From an uncultured Collinsella sp. (lineage in GTDB: Bacteria; Actinomycetota; Coriobacteriia; Coriobacteriales; Coriobacteriaceae): 34,068 bases of DNA. The notes beneath the pieces were generated by a model. It saw only the letters and a list, made by a program, of their open reading frames with translations. It did not search any database and had not been told where the DNA came from. Both the position numbers and the translations under genes were made by a program. Below, in pieces: positions 18,246-25,879 of this stretch. Where the stretch lies: the NCBI GenBank assembly GCA_934654835.1, contig CAKUGY010000019.1, forward strand, positions 1-34,068, read 5' to 3'. Numbering within the stretch: the first letter of the stretch is position 1; each line of letters begins with the position of its first letter.

Positions 18246-18449
18246 TGGACAGTTAGTTCAGATACGTATTTTTCAGAGCCCGTGCGGAGGCCGATTTGGG
18301 CTCAATTGAGCCGTTTTTGGTGGCCTAAGCCGATAAAGACGCTTGGACAAGGAGGAGAAAAGGCCATTCTTGGGTCCAGGAGGCTTCGAATCGTTGTCTT
18401 TGCGTCTAAAAGTGCGGCCAAAAAAATACGAATCTGAACTAACTGTCCA
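18246..18449. mobile_element. MITE-like element with 28-bp terminal inverted repeats
   Basis: The ends (18246-18273 and 18422-18449) are inverted repeats of 28 bases with a single mismatch, beginning TGGACAGTTAGTTCAGAT. They bound a 204-bp segment with no coding capacity. Its interior has the palindrome GGCTCAATTGAGCC followed by GTTTTT. Size, terminal repeats and lack of a gene fit a miniature inverted-repeat element. No obvious target-site duplication is seen at the flanks, so the insertion would be old or the duplication eroded. Confidence 0.65.
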
Positions 18450-18514
18450 CAACCCTCCGCCAGCCTCTCATCCCAAACCAAATCAGCCAACGTACGTCAT
18501 GGCAATCCCCGGTA

Positions 18515-18548
18515 GGTCCCCGGGTGCCCCGCGGCGCACCCGGGGACC
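18515..18548. promoter_or_regulatory. Perfect GC hairpin overlapping the purE -35 region
   Basis: Perfect 13-bp arms GGTCCCCGGGTGC and GCACCCGGGGACC enclose an 8-nt loop. The right arm ends exactly at the position expected for the -35 box of the promoter whose -10 box is at 18566. It could be an operator or the 3' end of a transcript entering from the left. Confidence 0.5.
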
Positions 18549-18571
18549 GCAGGGACGGGAGCAGCTATACT
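18543..18571 (+). promoter_or_regulatory. Candidate purE promoter
   Basis: TATACT (18566-18571) is a near-consensus -10 box. GGGACC (18543-18548), 17 bases upstream, is a weak -35 embedded in the hairpin arm. The ~58-nt leader has two small hairpins (ACTACT-CTC-AGTAGT and CGCGG-ATTCG-CCGCG) before the AGGAGG of purE. Confidence 0.5.
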
Positions 18572-18634
18572 ACTCTCAGTAGTTAAGGGTCGCGGATTCG
18601 CCGCGTCACCGCTCTCAACAGGAGGTCTTTGTTT

Positions 18635-19099
18635 ATGGCAGATCAGAAGCCGGTTGTCGGGATCATCATGGGCTCCAAGTCCGATCTGGGCGTTATGGAA
18701 GGTTGCACTGCCGAGCTCGAGGCGCTGGGTGTGCCCTATGAGCTCGTGATCGCGAGTGCGCATCGCACGCCGGCGAAGGTCCACGAGTGGGCCTCGACTG
18801 CCGCCGACCGTGGCATCAAGGTGATCATCGCCGCCGCCGGCAAGGCCGCTCATCTGGGCGGTGTCGTGGCTGCCTTTACGCCGCTGCCGGTTATCGGCGT
18901 GCCTATGAAGACGAGCGACCTGGGCGGCATGGATTCGCTGCTGTCGATGGTGCAGATGCCCTCCGGCGTCCCCGTGGCCTGCGTTGCCATCAACGGTGCC
19001 AAGAACGCCGCTATCTATGCCACGCAGATCCTGGGTGCCTGCGATCCCGAATATCGCAAGGTTATCGAGAAGATGAAGCAGGAGATGGCTGACGCCTAA
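18635..19099 (+). CDS. purE: N5-carboxyaminoimidazole ribonucleotide mutase (PurE class I)
   Basis: PurE moves the carboxyl group of N5-CAIR to C4 to give CAIR. The 154-residue protein has the class I signatures I-M-G-S-K-S-D near the start, S-A-H-R-T-P with the catalytic His, A-A-A-G-K-A-A-H-L and G-V-P-M-K. Class I enzymes need a PurK partner, which is not in this window. The ATG at 18635 lies 9 bases after AGGAGG; an in-frame TTG at 18629 is too close to the site. It is separated from carB by 665 bases and has its own promoter candidate. Confidence 0.95.
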   Translation: MADQKPVVGIIMGSKSDLGVMEGCTAELEALGVPYELVIASAHRTPAKVHEWASTAADRGIKVIIAAAGKAAHLGGVVAAFTPLPVIGVPMKTSDLGGMDSLLSMVQMPSGVPVACVAINGAKNAAIYATQILGACDPEYRKVIEKMKQEMADA

Positions 19100-19135
19100 A
19101 CGCTGCGCCATTTCGTTGTAATTGCAAGGAGAGTC

Positions 19136-20140
19136 ATGTCCGACTATCAGGGAAAACGTTTCTCGGCTTCTCAGATTCCCGATCCATCCAAGTCGGGAGC
19201 CGCCCGCGCTCCACAGCAGGGTCGGGCGTCCTCTCCTCAACAGGCGCGTGCGCCGCGCCCCGTGACGCCGACGTCGCGTCGTCGTCAGGATACGCCGGCT
19301 GCGTATCGTCCCTCGGCATATGGTACGGCAAAGAAGCAGTCCCGGACGAATAGACAATCGAGCGGTGCGCCGTCTGGCTACGCCGAGCCGCCGCGCAAAA
19401 AGCGCCGCTCCATCATCCCCATCCTGCTCATCATTGTGGGCATTGGTCTGATCGTTGCCGCTGCCGCTATCTTTATCAATGCTCAGATTGGCTATAAGCA
19501 GGCGAGCGACTCGTATCAGAAGATCGAGAAGCAATATGTAAGCGATAAGGATGCCAGCGGCGTGCCGATTATCGACTTTGATGCGCTTGCCCAGACGAAC
19601 CCCGAGATCGTGGGTTGGATTTATGCGCCGGGAACCAATATTAACTATCCCGTGGTGCAGACCAACAACAACTCCAAGTACCTCAACACGCTGTTCGACG
19701 GTACGGCCAACGCATCCGGAGCCATTTTCCTGGATAGCGATGACACCGCACCGGGCATGGTCGACCAGCAGACTACGATCTATGGCCATCATATGAACGA
19801 CGGGTCGATGTTCAACGTGATTTCGGATACCGCCGATCAGGCGACGTTCGATAGCATCGAGTACGTGTATTACATCACGCGCGACGCAACGTATAAGCTG
19901 CGTCCGCTGGCGACCAAGGTTGTCGAGGACACGTATGCCAAGGCGCGCACGCCCAACTTTGAGGGTGACGACGGGCTTACGAATTATCTGTCCGAGATGC
20001 TCGACGGAGCCTCGGCCGTGGCGAGTGATGCAAGCGATCGAGCCGCATCGGCGACCAAGGTCGTAACGCTCGTGACCTGTCGTTCGCTTTCGTTCAGCAA
20101 CACGCGAGCCGTCATGGTGCTCACGCCGGTCGAGGAATAG
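19136..20140 (+). CDS. Class B-like sortase
   Basis: This membrane-anchored transpeptidase presumably attaches surface proteins or links pilins. The 334-residue protein has a long Arg/Pro/Gln-rich cytoplasmic head (about 1-85), one membrane helix (about 93-114) and an extracytoplasmic sortase barrel. The domain begins D-F-D-A-L-A-Q-T-N-P-E-I-V-G-W-I, typical of class B. Catalytic residues are visible: His218 in Y-G-H-H-M, Cys315 in T-L-V-T-C and Arg324 in S-N-T-R. No LPXTG- or NPQTN-type substrate gene is adjacent, so the targets must lie elsewhere. AAGGAGAG precedes the ATG. It follows purE by 36 bases and may share its transcript. Confidence 0.9.
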   Translation: MSDYQGKRFSASQIPDPSKSGAARAPQQGRASSPQQARAPRPVTPTSRRRQDTPAAYRPSAYGTAKKQSRTNRQSSGAPSGYAEPPRKKRRSIIPILLIIVGIGLIVAAAAIFINAQIGYKQASDSYQKIEKQYVSDKDASGVPIIDFDALAQTNPEIVGWIYAPGTNINYPVVQTNNNSKYLNTLFDGTANASGAIFLDSDDTAPGMVDQQTTIYGHHMNDGSMFNVISDTADQATFDSIEYVYYITRDATYKLRPLATKVVEDTYAKARTPNFEGDDGLTNYLSEMLDGASAVASDASDRAASATKVVTLVTCRSLSFSNTRAVMVLTPVEE

Positions 20141-20173
20141 ATCGGCTGCTCGAACAATCAAAAGGGGGAAATG

Positions 20174-20590
20174 ATGCTCGAGAATGGCAAAACGATGCCG
20201 TCTATCGATGCTTGGCTGCGTGAGGCCAAGGCCGATGCTTCGGCGTCCGGGTGCGGCATGTATCTGACGCATAACGGCGTGGTGCGCTCGACGCCTAAGT
20301 CCGAGGTGCGCGGGGTCGAGACCGACGGCGTGGCGCCTGGGCACAAAGTTGGCGGCATGGTGTTTGATTACGATGCCGAAAAAGTGCGGTCTGCTATCGA
20401 GGCGACGCGCGCGATGCCCGGTATCGGCTATGTTCGCGTGTGGCTGGCAAGTGGCGAGCTTTCCGTGGGCGATGACATCATGCTTGTACTCATCGGTGGG
20501 GACATTCGTCCGCACGTGGTCGATGCGCTGCAGGCGCTTGTCGGTACCATTAAAAATGAATGCGTGAGTGAGGTCGAGCGCGAGGCATAG
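20174..20590 (+). CDS. MoaE-like protein, probably degenerate
   Basis: The 138-residue protein resembles the large subunit of molybdopterin synthase in its order of elements. It has T-H-N-G-V-V-R (compare F-x-G-x-V-R), a central D-Y-D-A-E-K segment, V-R-V-W-L-A-S-G-E-L-S-V-G-D-D (compare H-R-V-G-x-L-x-V-G-E) and an ending helix with L-V-G-T-I-K. The usual C-terminal V-P-I-W-K-K-E with its catalytic Lys is replaced by E-C-V-S-E-V-E, and the H-R pair after the last strand is absent. It may have lost MPT synthase activity or taken another role. No moaD or other moa gene is nearby. Start 20174 was preferred over 20171 by spacing to AAGGGGG. Confidence 0.5.
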   Translation: MLENGKTMPSIDAWLREAKADASASGCGMYLTHNGVVRSTPKSEVRGVETDGVAPGHKVGGMVFDYDAEKVRSAIEATRAMPGIGYVRVWLASGELSVGDDIMLVLIGGDIRPHVVDALQALVGTIKNECVSEVEREA

Positions 20591-20618
20591 GCTTCGCGTC
20601 GATAGAAGGCTCGTCTAC

Positions 20619-20661
20619 AAAAAATGCCCGCCGGTACGTGTGATACCGGCGGGCATTTTGC
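20619..20661. terminator. Bidirectional terminator between convergent genes
   Basis: A perfect 16-bp stem (AAAATGCCCGCCGGTA / TACCGGCGGGCATTTT) with a 7-nt loop has A-runs on the left and T-runs on the right. It serves both the MoaE-like gene (plus) and the CmpB-type membrane gene (minus). Confidence 0.93.
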
Positions 20662-20680
20662 GTTTTGGGCGCACTGGACG

Positions 20681-21910
20681 CTACACGCGCGTGGCGTCCT
20701 TGGGGCTCATGGTCATGCTCTGGAAACGGTTCTCCATGTACTCGTTATCGAAGTACTTGCCATAGAACTGTGCGACGGGAATATCCGGCTCCGTGCCGTT
20801 GACGCGCTGGTACCAGTAGTCGAGCGACTGCAGCGTCATAACGCCATCGACCAGCATAATGATGGTAAAGATGACGGTGGCCGAGTAGCGACTCTTCCAT
20901 GGAATCATGTTGATGAGCTTAAGCAGTCTCGGCAGCAGCAGCTTGATCCAAATGAGGCCGCCCAGGCCCCACAGACAGGCAAATCCCGTGCAGGTGCGTC
21001 CGCCCGTAAGAACGGCGAGCGGATCGGGCATGCCAAAGAGTTTCATATGCGAGTAGCTCCACGAGACCACGCCGAACGAGGTCTGCATAAACCAACCCAC
21101 GAACACCTCAAAGCTTGCGCCGAGCAGGGCGCTCACCAGGAAAATAATGATGGGGTTCTTTTTGTAGAAGCGGTTGAGCACCATGGTCATGAGCACGGCG
21201 CCAAATCCGTAGATGGGGCTGAAGGGGCCAAACAGCATGCCGGCGCGATCCTGGTACACGCCCGGGTCGTCGACCGTCATATGCCAGATGTCCTCCAGAA
21301 TCAGACCGAGCACGCAGCAGACAAAGAATACCCAGAACAGGTTGAAGTAGTTGAGCTTGATGTATCCCTCGCCGGTCTCATCGCGGCCGAGCATGCCCTC
21401 GGCTGCGGCGTCGCGGTCGAGCATCTCCTGTAGGCGGCGCTGCAGTTCGCGCTCCTGGCGCAGCGTGGGGTCGACGGTGGCCGAAAGCGCGACGAGGATG
21501 CCGAGCTGAATGGCGGGGCGCAGCAGGAAGAGTCCGATACCCTGGAGCATCACGTCGACCAAAAGCTCGACGACGGTAAATGCGATGAGGATATAGGACA
21601 GGCGTGCGGCATTGCGGCGCTGGTCCTTGATGAGGTCCAGGCCAAAGATGATCAAGATGACGGCGCTGGCCGCAGAGAGCATGATGCCGGCAACGATGAG
21701 TCCGACCGCGACCAGCATGTTGTCGCCGAGTTTGTCGGCGGCGTTGCCGTTGATAAGCGCGGTGATGACCTGCCACATGAAGGCGCCGACCGACGGGAGT
21801 GTGCCCACGCCGGACAGGATGCACAGGGCGGCGTACACCTTAATGATGAGCGGGATCTTTTTGACCTCCGTGGCGCTGGGGACGCTGGGGTCGAGCTCGT
21901 TTCGATCCAT
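20681..21910 (-). CDS. CmpB-type multi-pass membrane protein (putative ABC-transporter type IV family)
   Basis: The 409-residue protein has an N-terminal block of about four hydrophobic helices (about 20-155) and a charged linker rich in Arg/Glu (about 160-200). The C-terminal half carries the family hallmark G-M-L-F-G-P-F-S-P-I-Y-G-F-G-A-V, as in the PF06541 family. That family is labelled a putative ABC permease, but transport has not been shown from this sequence. No ATPase gene is adjacent. The start at 21910 has AGAAAGG upstream; a longer frame reaches 21994 without a better site. The 5' region is long and highly structured (see 21914-22100), which suggests regulation at the RNA level. 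Confidence 0.8.
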   Translation of the reverse strand: MDRNELDPSVPSATEVKKIPLIIKVYAALCILSGVGTLPSVGAFMWQVITALINGNAADKLGDNMLVAVGLIVAGIMLSAASAVILIIFGLDLIKDQRRNAARLSYILIAFTVVELLVDVMLQGIGLFLLRPAIQLGILVALSATVDPTLRQERELQRRLQEMLDRDAAAEGMLGRDETGEGYIKLNYFNLFWVFFVCCVLGLILEDIWHMTVDDPGVYQDRAGMLFGPFSPIYGFGAVLMTMVLNRFYKKNPIIIFLVSALLGASFEVFVGWFMQTSFGVVSWSYSHMKLFGMPDPLAVLTGGRTCTGFACLWGLGGLIWIKLLLPRLLKLINMIPWKSRYSATVIFTIIMLVDGVMTLQSLDYWYQRVNGTEPDIPVAQFYGKYFDNEYMENRFQSMTMSPKDATRV

Positions 21911-21913
21911 ACA

Positions 21914-21940
21914 GTACCTTTCTCGTTTTGTTGCAGGTAC
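21914..21940 (-). promoter_or_regulatory. Hairpin that would sequester the ribosome site of the CmpB-type gene
   Basis: On the minus strand GTACCT (21940-21935) can pair with AGGTAC (21919-21914). The AAAGG of the ribosome site lies inside the right side of this hairpin. It is the last of several hairpins in the leader. Confidence 0.45.
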
Positions 21941-21998
21941 AAGGATACGCCGCCGACCTGCCAAAAGACAGGACGAACGCCCCAATTGCAACAATGTA

Positions 21999-22085
21999 AT
22001 CCCTAACGGTGGGCGAGATACGGTGCCGCGAAAGTCTGTGAAAAGGCCGCCCTTAGGGATGAGTTGCCCAATAAAATGTTTGGGC
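21999..22085 (-). promoter_or_regulatory. Structured leader of the CmpB-type gene, riboswitch-like
   Basis: Two stems are visible. One pairs 21999-22006 (ATCCCTAA) with 22053-22060 (TTAGGGAT) and continues with GGGC/GCCC after a 4-nt bulge. The other is GCCCAA / TTGGGC (22066-22071 with 22080-22085). Both lie downstream of a minus-strand TATAAT at 22095-22100 and so would be in the leader RNA. I cannot match them to a known riboswitch consensus. Confidence 0.4.
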
Positions 22086-22094
22086 GCAAAACGG

Positions 22095-22165
22095 ATTATA
22101 AGCTCGGTGGGCTTTTAAAAAGCGCTGCTCATGCGCGGGAGTGCTTGTCTTGCCGTGCGTATAAT
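22095..22165. promoter_or_regulatory. Divergent promoter region of the CmpB-type gene and purF
   Basis: Consensus TATAAT boxes occur on the minus strand at 22095-22100 and on the plus strand at 22160-22165. Neither has a recognisable TTGACA-type -35 at 16-18 bases, so activator-dependent initiation is possible. The plus-strand box is 42 bases from the purF start. Confidence 0.5.
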
Positions 22166-22206
22166 AAGGCAGGTAACGCCAAATAACGAGGCTCTGAGGG
22201 GATGCC

Positions 22207-23877
22207 ATGTCTCAAGAAACCATCCGCGCGGCCGAGCGTGCCGCGGGACAGGTGAACGCCATGTCGACGTATGATCCGGACTCCGACCAGCTGCACGAGG
22301 AATGCGGCATTTTTGGTGTGTGGGCACCCGATCGCGACGTGGCTCGACTGACGTACTTTGGTTTGCGTGCGCTGCAGCATCGCGGCCAGGAATCGGCGGG
22401 AATCGCCGTGGGCGACGGCGGCACGGTGATGGTTCGCAAGGACCTGGGCCTGCTCGACCGCGTGTTCTCAAATGCCGACCTGTCAACGCTCTCCGGTCAG
22501 CTGGCCGTGGGCCACGTGCGCTACGGTACCGCCGGCGCCAAGAGCTGGGAAGCCTCGCAGCCGCATCTCTCTACCATCAATAGTGTCATCATCGCGCTTG
22601 CCCACAACGGCACCCTCGTCAACACCGACGAGCTACGCCGCCAGCTGATCGAGCTGGGCGTGCCGTTCCTCTCCAATTCGGATTCCGAGGTCGCGACCAA
22701 GCTCATCGGCTACTTCACCCAGCGCACGGGTCATCTGCGCGAGGGCATTCGCAAGACCATGGAGCTCGTCCGCGGCGGCTACGCCATGACGCTCATTAAC
22801 GAGCAGGCGCTCTACGCCTTCCGCGATCCGCACGGCATTCGCCCGCTCGTGCTGGGTAAGCTCGTGGACGAGGGCCTGGATCAGGCCGATGCCGCATCCG
22901 TTTCGCAGCTGCCGTCTCAGGATGACGCCGCCACGGCCGACACATCCGCTCATGTGGCGCGCGCCGGCGGTTGGGTCGTTGCTTCCGAGACCTGCGCGCT
23001 CGATATCGTGGGCGCCGAGTACGTGCGCGATGTTCGTCCCGGCGAGATTTTGCGCATCAGCGCCGAGGGCCTTGTGTCCGAGCAGGGTGTGCCCGCTGCC
23101 GAAGAGCCCGCCAACTGCATCTTTGAGCAGGTCTACTTTGCCCGCCCCGACTCCATCATGAACGGCAAGAGCGTTTACGCCTGCCGCTATGACATGGGTC
23201 GTCAGCTGGCACACGAGGAGCCCGTCGAGGCCGATCTGGTCATCGGCGTGCCCGACTCCGGCCTGCCGCCCGCGGAGGGCTATTCGCACGAGAGCGGCAT
23301 TCCCTTTGGCGAGGGCCTTATCAAGAACCGCTACGTGGGCCGCACGTTTATCGAGCCCACGCAGGAGCTGCGTGCCATGGGCGTGCGTATGAAGCTCAAC
23401 CCACTGCGCGACAACATCGAGGGCAAGCGCCTGGTCGTCATCGACGACTCCATCGTGCGCGGCACCACCATGGTGCAGCTCGTTAAGATGCTGCGCAACG
23501 CCGGCGCCAAGGAGATTCATATCCGCATCAACTCGCCCGAGGTCATTTGGCCGTGCTTCTACGGCATCGATACCGACGTGCAGTCGCAGCTCATCAGCGC
23601 CAACAAGACGGTCGACGAGATTTGCGAGTACATCGGCGCCGATTCGCTGGCCTTCCTTTCGGTCGAGGGCCTGCTGAAGGTCATGCCCAAGGGCGGCTAC
23701 TGCGATGCGTGCTTTACCGGCCGCTATCCCGTGGCGATTCCCGAGAGCTTTGGTCGCGACAAGTTTATGGAGGGCTTTAAGCCTCGCAACCTGGACAAGC
23801 CGCTGCACTTTGACGACGACGCCGTGGTCGAGAAGTATGTCGACCGCAGCTGGGAAGAGGAGCACGGCGAGGCCTAA
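22207..23877 (+). CDS. purF: Amidophosphoribosyltransferase
   Basis: PurF makes phosphoribosylamine from PRPP and glutamine, the first step of purine synthesis. In the 556-residue protein the Ntn glutaminase Cys is residue 33 (E-E-C-G-I-F-G), so a 32-residue propeptide would be cleaved. The PRPP loop is R-L-V-V-I-D-D-S-I-V-R-G-T-T. Cysteines in A-N-C-I-F-E, Y-A-C-R-Y and Y-C-D-A-C-F match the iron-sulfur type of Gram-positive PurF. About 35 residues rich in Ala/Asp/Ser are inserted around residues 222-255. The ATG at 22207 follows GAGGGG; an internal ATG at 22261 would shorten the propeptide. purM and purN lie downstream on the same strand. Confidence 0.96.
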   Translation: MSQETIRAAERAAGQVNAMSTYDPDSDQLHEECGIFGVWAPDRDVARLTYFGLRALQHRGQESAGIAVGDGGTVMVRKDLGLLDRVFSNADLSTLSGQLAVGHVRYGTAGAKSWEASQPHLSTINSVIIALAHNGTLVNTDELRRQLIELGVPFLSNSDSEVATKLIGYFTQRTGHLREGIRKTMELVRGGYAMTLINEQALYAFRDPHGIRPLVLGKLVDEGLDQADAASVSQLPSQDDAATADTSAHVARAGGWVVASETCALDIVGAEYVRDVRPGEILRISAEGLVSEQGVPAAEEPANCIFEQVYFARPDSIMNGKSVYACRYDMGRQLAHEEPVEADLVIGVPDSGLPPAEGYSHESGIPFGEGLIKNRYVGRTFIEPTQELRAMGVRMKLNPLRDNIEGKRLVVIDDSIVRGTTMVQLVKMLRNAGAKEIHIRINSPEVIWPCFYGIDTDVQSQLISANKTVDEICEYIGADSLAFLSVEGLLKVMPKGGYCDACFTGRYPVAIPESFGRDKFMEGFKPRNLDKPLHFDDDAVVEKYVDRSWEEEHGEA

Positions 23878-23916
23878 AACCTGCCAAAAAGGGACAGGTT
23901 TATTTTGGTAGGTTTT
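23876..23916 (+). repeat. REP-like palindrome with GGACAG loop (copy 2)
   Basis: Arms AAAACCTGCCAAAA (23876-23889) and TTTTGGTAGGTTTT (23903-23916) form 14 pairs including one G-U. They enclose a 13-nt loop with GGGACAGG. The left arm begins inside the purF stop codon. The T-run in the right arm could make it a partial terminator between purF and purM. A second small hairpin (GGTGCGTG / CATGCACC) follows at about 23940. Confidence 0.6.
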
Positions 23917-24033
23917 ACCTGCTGTTTTGTTGATTGAGCGGTGCGTGTTGTTATGGCATGCACCGAATCGAGGGCAACTATGAGCACCGTTTGGCGCCCG
24001 GGCGGCGGACGGTAGTGGGAGAGGAAGGCTCAG

Positions 24034-25137
24034 ATGAGCGACAGCAAGCATGTGACGTATGAGGACGCCGGCGTCGATACCGCCGAGGGCGGCCGCGCCG
24101 TCGACGCGATCAAGCAGATGGTCAAGGACACCAATCGTCCCGAGGTTATCGGCGGCATCGGTGGCTTTGGTGGCCTGTTCTCGGCCGCCGCACTTAAGGA
24201 TATGGAAGATCCGATCCTGATCAGCGGCACCGACGGCGTGGGCACCAAGCTCGTGCTCGCCCAGATCATGGACCGTCACGAGACGGTGGGCCAGGACCTG
24301 GTCGCCATGTGCGTCAACGACATTTTGGCTTCGGGCGCCGAGCCGCTGTTCTTCCTGGACTACGTTGCCATTGGTCATATTGAGGCCGAGCACATGGCAA
24401 AGATCATCAAGGGCGTGGCCGACGGCTGCAAGCTTGCGGGCTGCGCGCTCGTGGGTGGCGAGATGGCTGAGCACCCGGGCGTTATGGCCCCGGCTGACTA
24501 CGATCTCGCCGGCTTTACCGTGGGCGTCGTCGATCGCCCTAAGATGCTCGATCCCGCGAATGTCCGCCCCGGCGACGTGATCCTGGGCCTGCCTTCCACC
24601 GGCGTGCACTCCAACGGCTACTCGCTCGTGCGCAAGGTCATCGGCGTTGACGGCATCAAGCCGGGCACGCCCGAGGCCGCCGCTAAGGCCGAGGAGCTGA
24701 GCCGTCCGCTCGAGGAGCTCGGTGGCGTATCGCTCGCCGATGCCCTGCTGGCTCCCACACGCATTTATGTGAAGCCGATTCTGGAGCTGCTCCGCGGCGG
24801 CGCCAACGTTCACGCCATTGCCCACATCACCGGCGGCGGCATCACCGAGAACCTCAACCGCGCGCTCGCCGACGACGTCGACGCCGTGGTCACCCGCAAC
24901 GGTGCCGAGATGGGCTGGGACGTTCCGCCTGTCATCACCTATGTGTCGCGTCAGGCCGAGCTTGCGCCCAACGAGGCGTGCAAGACCTTCAACATGGGCG
25001 TTGGCCTGTGCCTGATCGTTGCCCCCGAGGACGAGGCTGCCGTGACCGAGGCTCTGGTCGCGCTGGGCGAGAAGCCGTTCCGCGTGGGCGAGTGCGTCGA
25101 GGGCTCCGGTAAGGTCGTGTACTCCGATGAGCGCTAA
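24034..25137 (+). CDS. purM: Phosphoribosylformylglycinamidine cyclo-ligase (AIR synthetase)
   Basis: PurM closes the imidazole ring of FGAM with ATP to give AIR. The 367-residue protein has Y-E-D-A-G-V-D near the start, I-G-G-F-G-G-L-F, I-S-G-T-D-G-V-G-T-K-L and G-G-E-M-A-E-H-P-G. It also has S-T-G-V-H-S-N-G-Y-S-L, H-I-T-G-G-G-I-T-E-N and the C-terminal F-N-M-G-V-G. All are diagnostic for the family and length is normal. GAGAGGAAGG precedes the ATG. Its last 11 bases overlap the start of purN, which implies coupled translation. Confidence 0.97.
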   Translation: MSDSKHVTYEDAGVDTAEGGRAVDAIKQMVKDTNRPEVIGGIGGFGGLFSAAALKDMEDPILISGTDGVGTKLVLAQIMDRHETVGQDLVAMCVNDILASGAEPLFFLDYVAIGHIEAEHMAKIIKGVADGCKLAGCALVGGEMAEHPGVMAPADYDLAGFTVGVVDRPKMLDPANVRPGDVILGLPSTGVHSNGYSLVRKVIGVDGIKPGTPEAAAKAEELSRPLEELGGVSLADALLAPTRIYVKPILELLRGGANVHAIAHITGGGITENLNRALADDVDAVVTRNGAEMGWDVPPVITYVSRQAELAPNEACKTFNMGVGLCLIVAPEDEAAVTEALVALGEKPFRVGECVEGSGKVVYSDER

Positions 25138-25825
25138 CGAGCAGACGACTGCTGCCGAGGGCCTGACCTGGGATCCCTATACTCGTCCGACTGGCACCGA
25201 TACGGCCGAGCCGCTCAAGATTGGCGTGCTCATCAGCGGTTCGGGCACCAACCTGCAGGCGTTGATCGACCTGATCGCCGCCGGCAAGCTCAATGCTTCG
25301 ATTGAGCTTGTGGTGTCGAGCCGTCCTTCGGCCAAGGGTCTGCAGCGTGCCGAGCGCGCGGGTATCCAGACGCTCACGCTGTCCAAGGATGTGTACGCCG
25401 ACCCCATCGCCGCCGACGAGATCATCGCGCACGAGCTGCTCGAGCGCGGCTGCGAGTACGTGGTCATGGCCGGCTACATGCGCATGGTTCACACACCGCT
25501 GCTGGCGGCGTTCCCCAACCGCGTGGTTAATCTGCATCCAGCGCTGCTGCCGAGCTTTACTGGCGCCCATGCGATTGACGACGCGTTTGCTCGCGGCGTC
25601 AAGGTGACCGGCGTGACCGTGCACTTTGCCAACGAGATCTACGACAACGGCCCCATCATCGCCCAGCGTGCGCTGGCTGTCGAGGAGGGCTGGGATGTCG
25701 ATACGCTCGAGGAGCACATCCACGCGATCGAGCATGTGCTGTATCCTGAGGTCGTGCAGATGCTCGCCGACGGTCGCGTCCACGTGCTGGACAGCGGCAA
25801 GGTCGCCGTGGATCCTGCGAAATAA
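25127..25825 (+). CDS. purN: Phosphoribosylglycinamide formyltransferase
   Basis: PurN transfers a formyl group from 10-formyl-THF to GAR, step three of the pathway. The 232-residue protein has the folate/GAR-binding G-V-L-I-S-G-S-G-T-N-L-Q-A-L, the catalytic N-L-H-P-A-L-L-P-S-F segment (Asn and His) and G-V-T-V-H-F-A-N-E-I-Y-D-N-G-P-I-I with the catalytic Asp. About 30 extra residues precede the usual start. The ATG overlaps the end of purM by 11 bases, giving an ATGA-type coupling. A rho-independent terminator follows directly, so purF-purM-purN may end here as one unit. Confidence 0.96.
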   Translation: MSANEQTTAAEGLTWDPYTRPTGTDTAEPLKIGVLISGSGTNLQALIDLIAAGKLNASIELVVSSRPSAKGLQRAERAGIQTLTLSKDVYADPIAADEIIAHELLERGCEYVVMAGYMRMVHTPLLAAFPNRVVNLHPALLPSFTGAHAIDDAFARGVKVTGVTVHFANEIYDNGPIIAQRALAVEEGWDVDTLEEHIHAIEHVLYPEVVQMLADGRVHVLDSGKVAVDPAK

Positions 25826-25837
25826 TTACTCAATGTA

Positions 25838-25879
25838 AAGGCGGTTGGGCGTAGCGAATACGTCTAACCGCCTTTTTTA
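25838..25879 (+). terminator. Terminator after purN
   Basis: Sixteen-base arms (25838-25853 and 25859-25874; AAGGCGGTTGGGCGTA on the left) pair with two G-U pairs around a 5-nt loop and run into TTTTTT. The next 220 bases are AT-rich and lead to a new promoter. Confidence 0.93.

Noticed and set aside
18183..18437. Small plus-strand open frame within the MITE-like element
   Set aside because: No ribosome site, no recognisable motif, and it spans a terminator and a terminal repeat.
21999..22085. ZTP, cobalamin or other known riboswitch before purF
   Set aside because: The stems lie upstream of the plus-strand TATAAT at 22160, so they would not be in the purF transcript. I could not find the conserved sequence blocks of the ZTP or cobalamin families.
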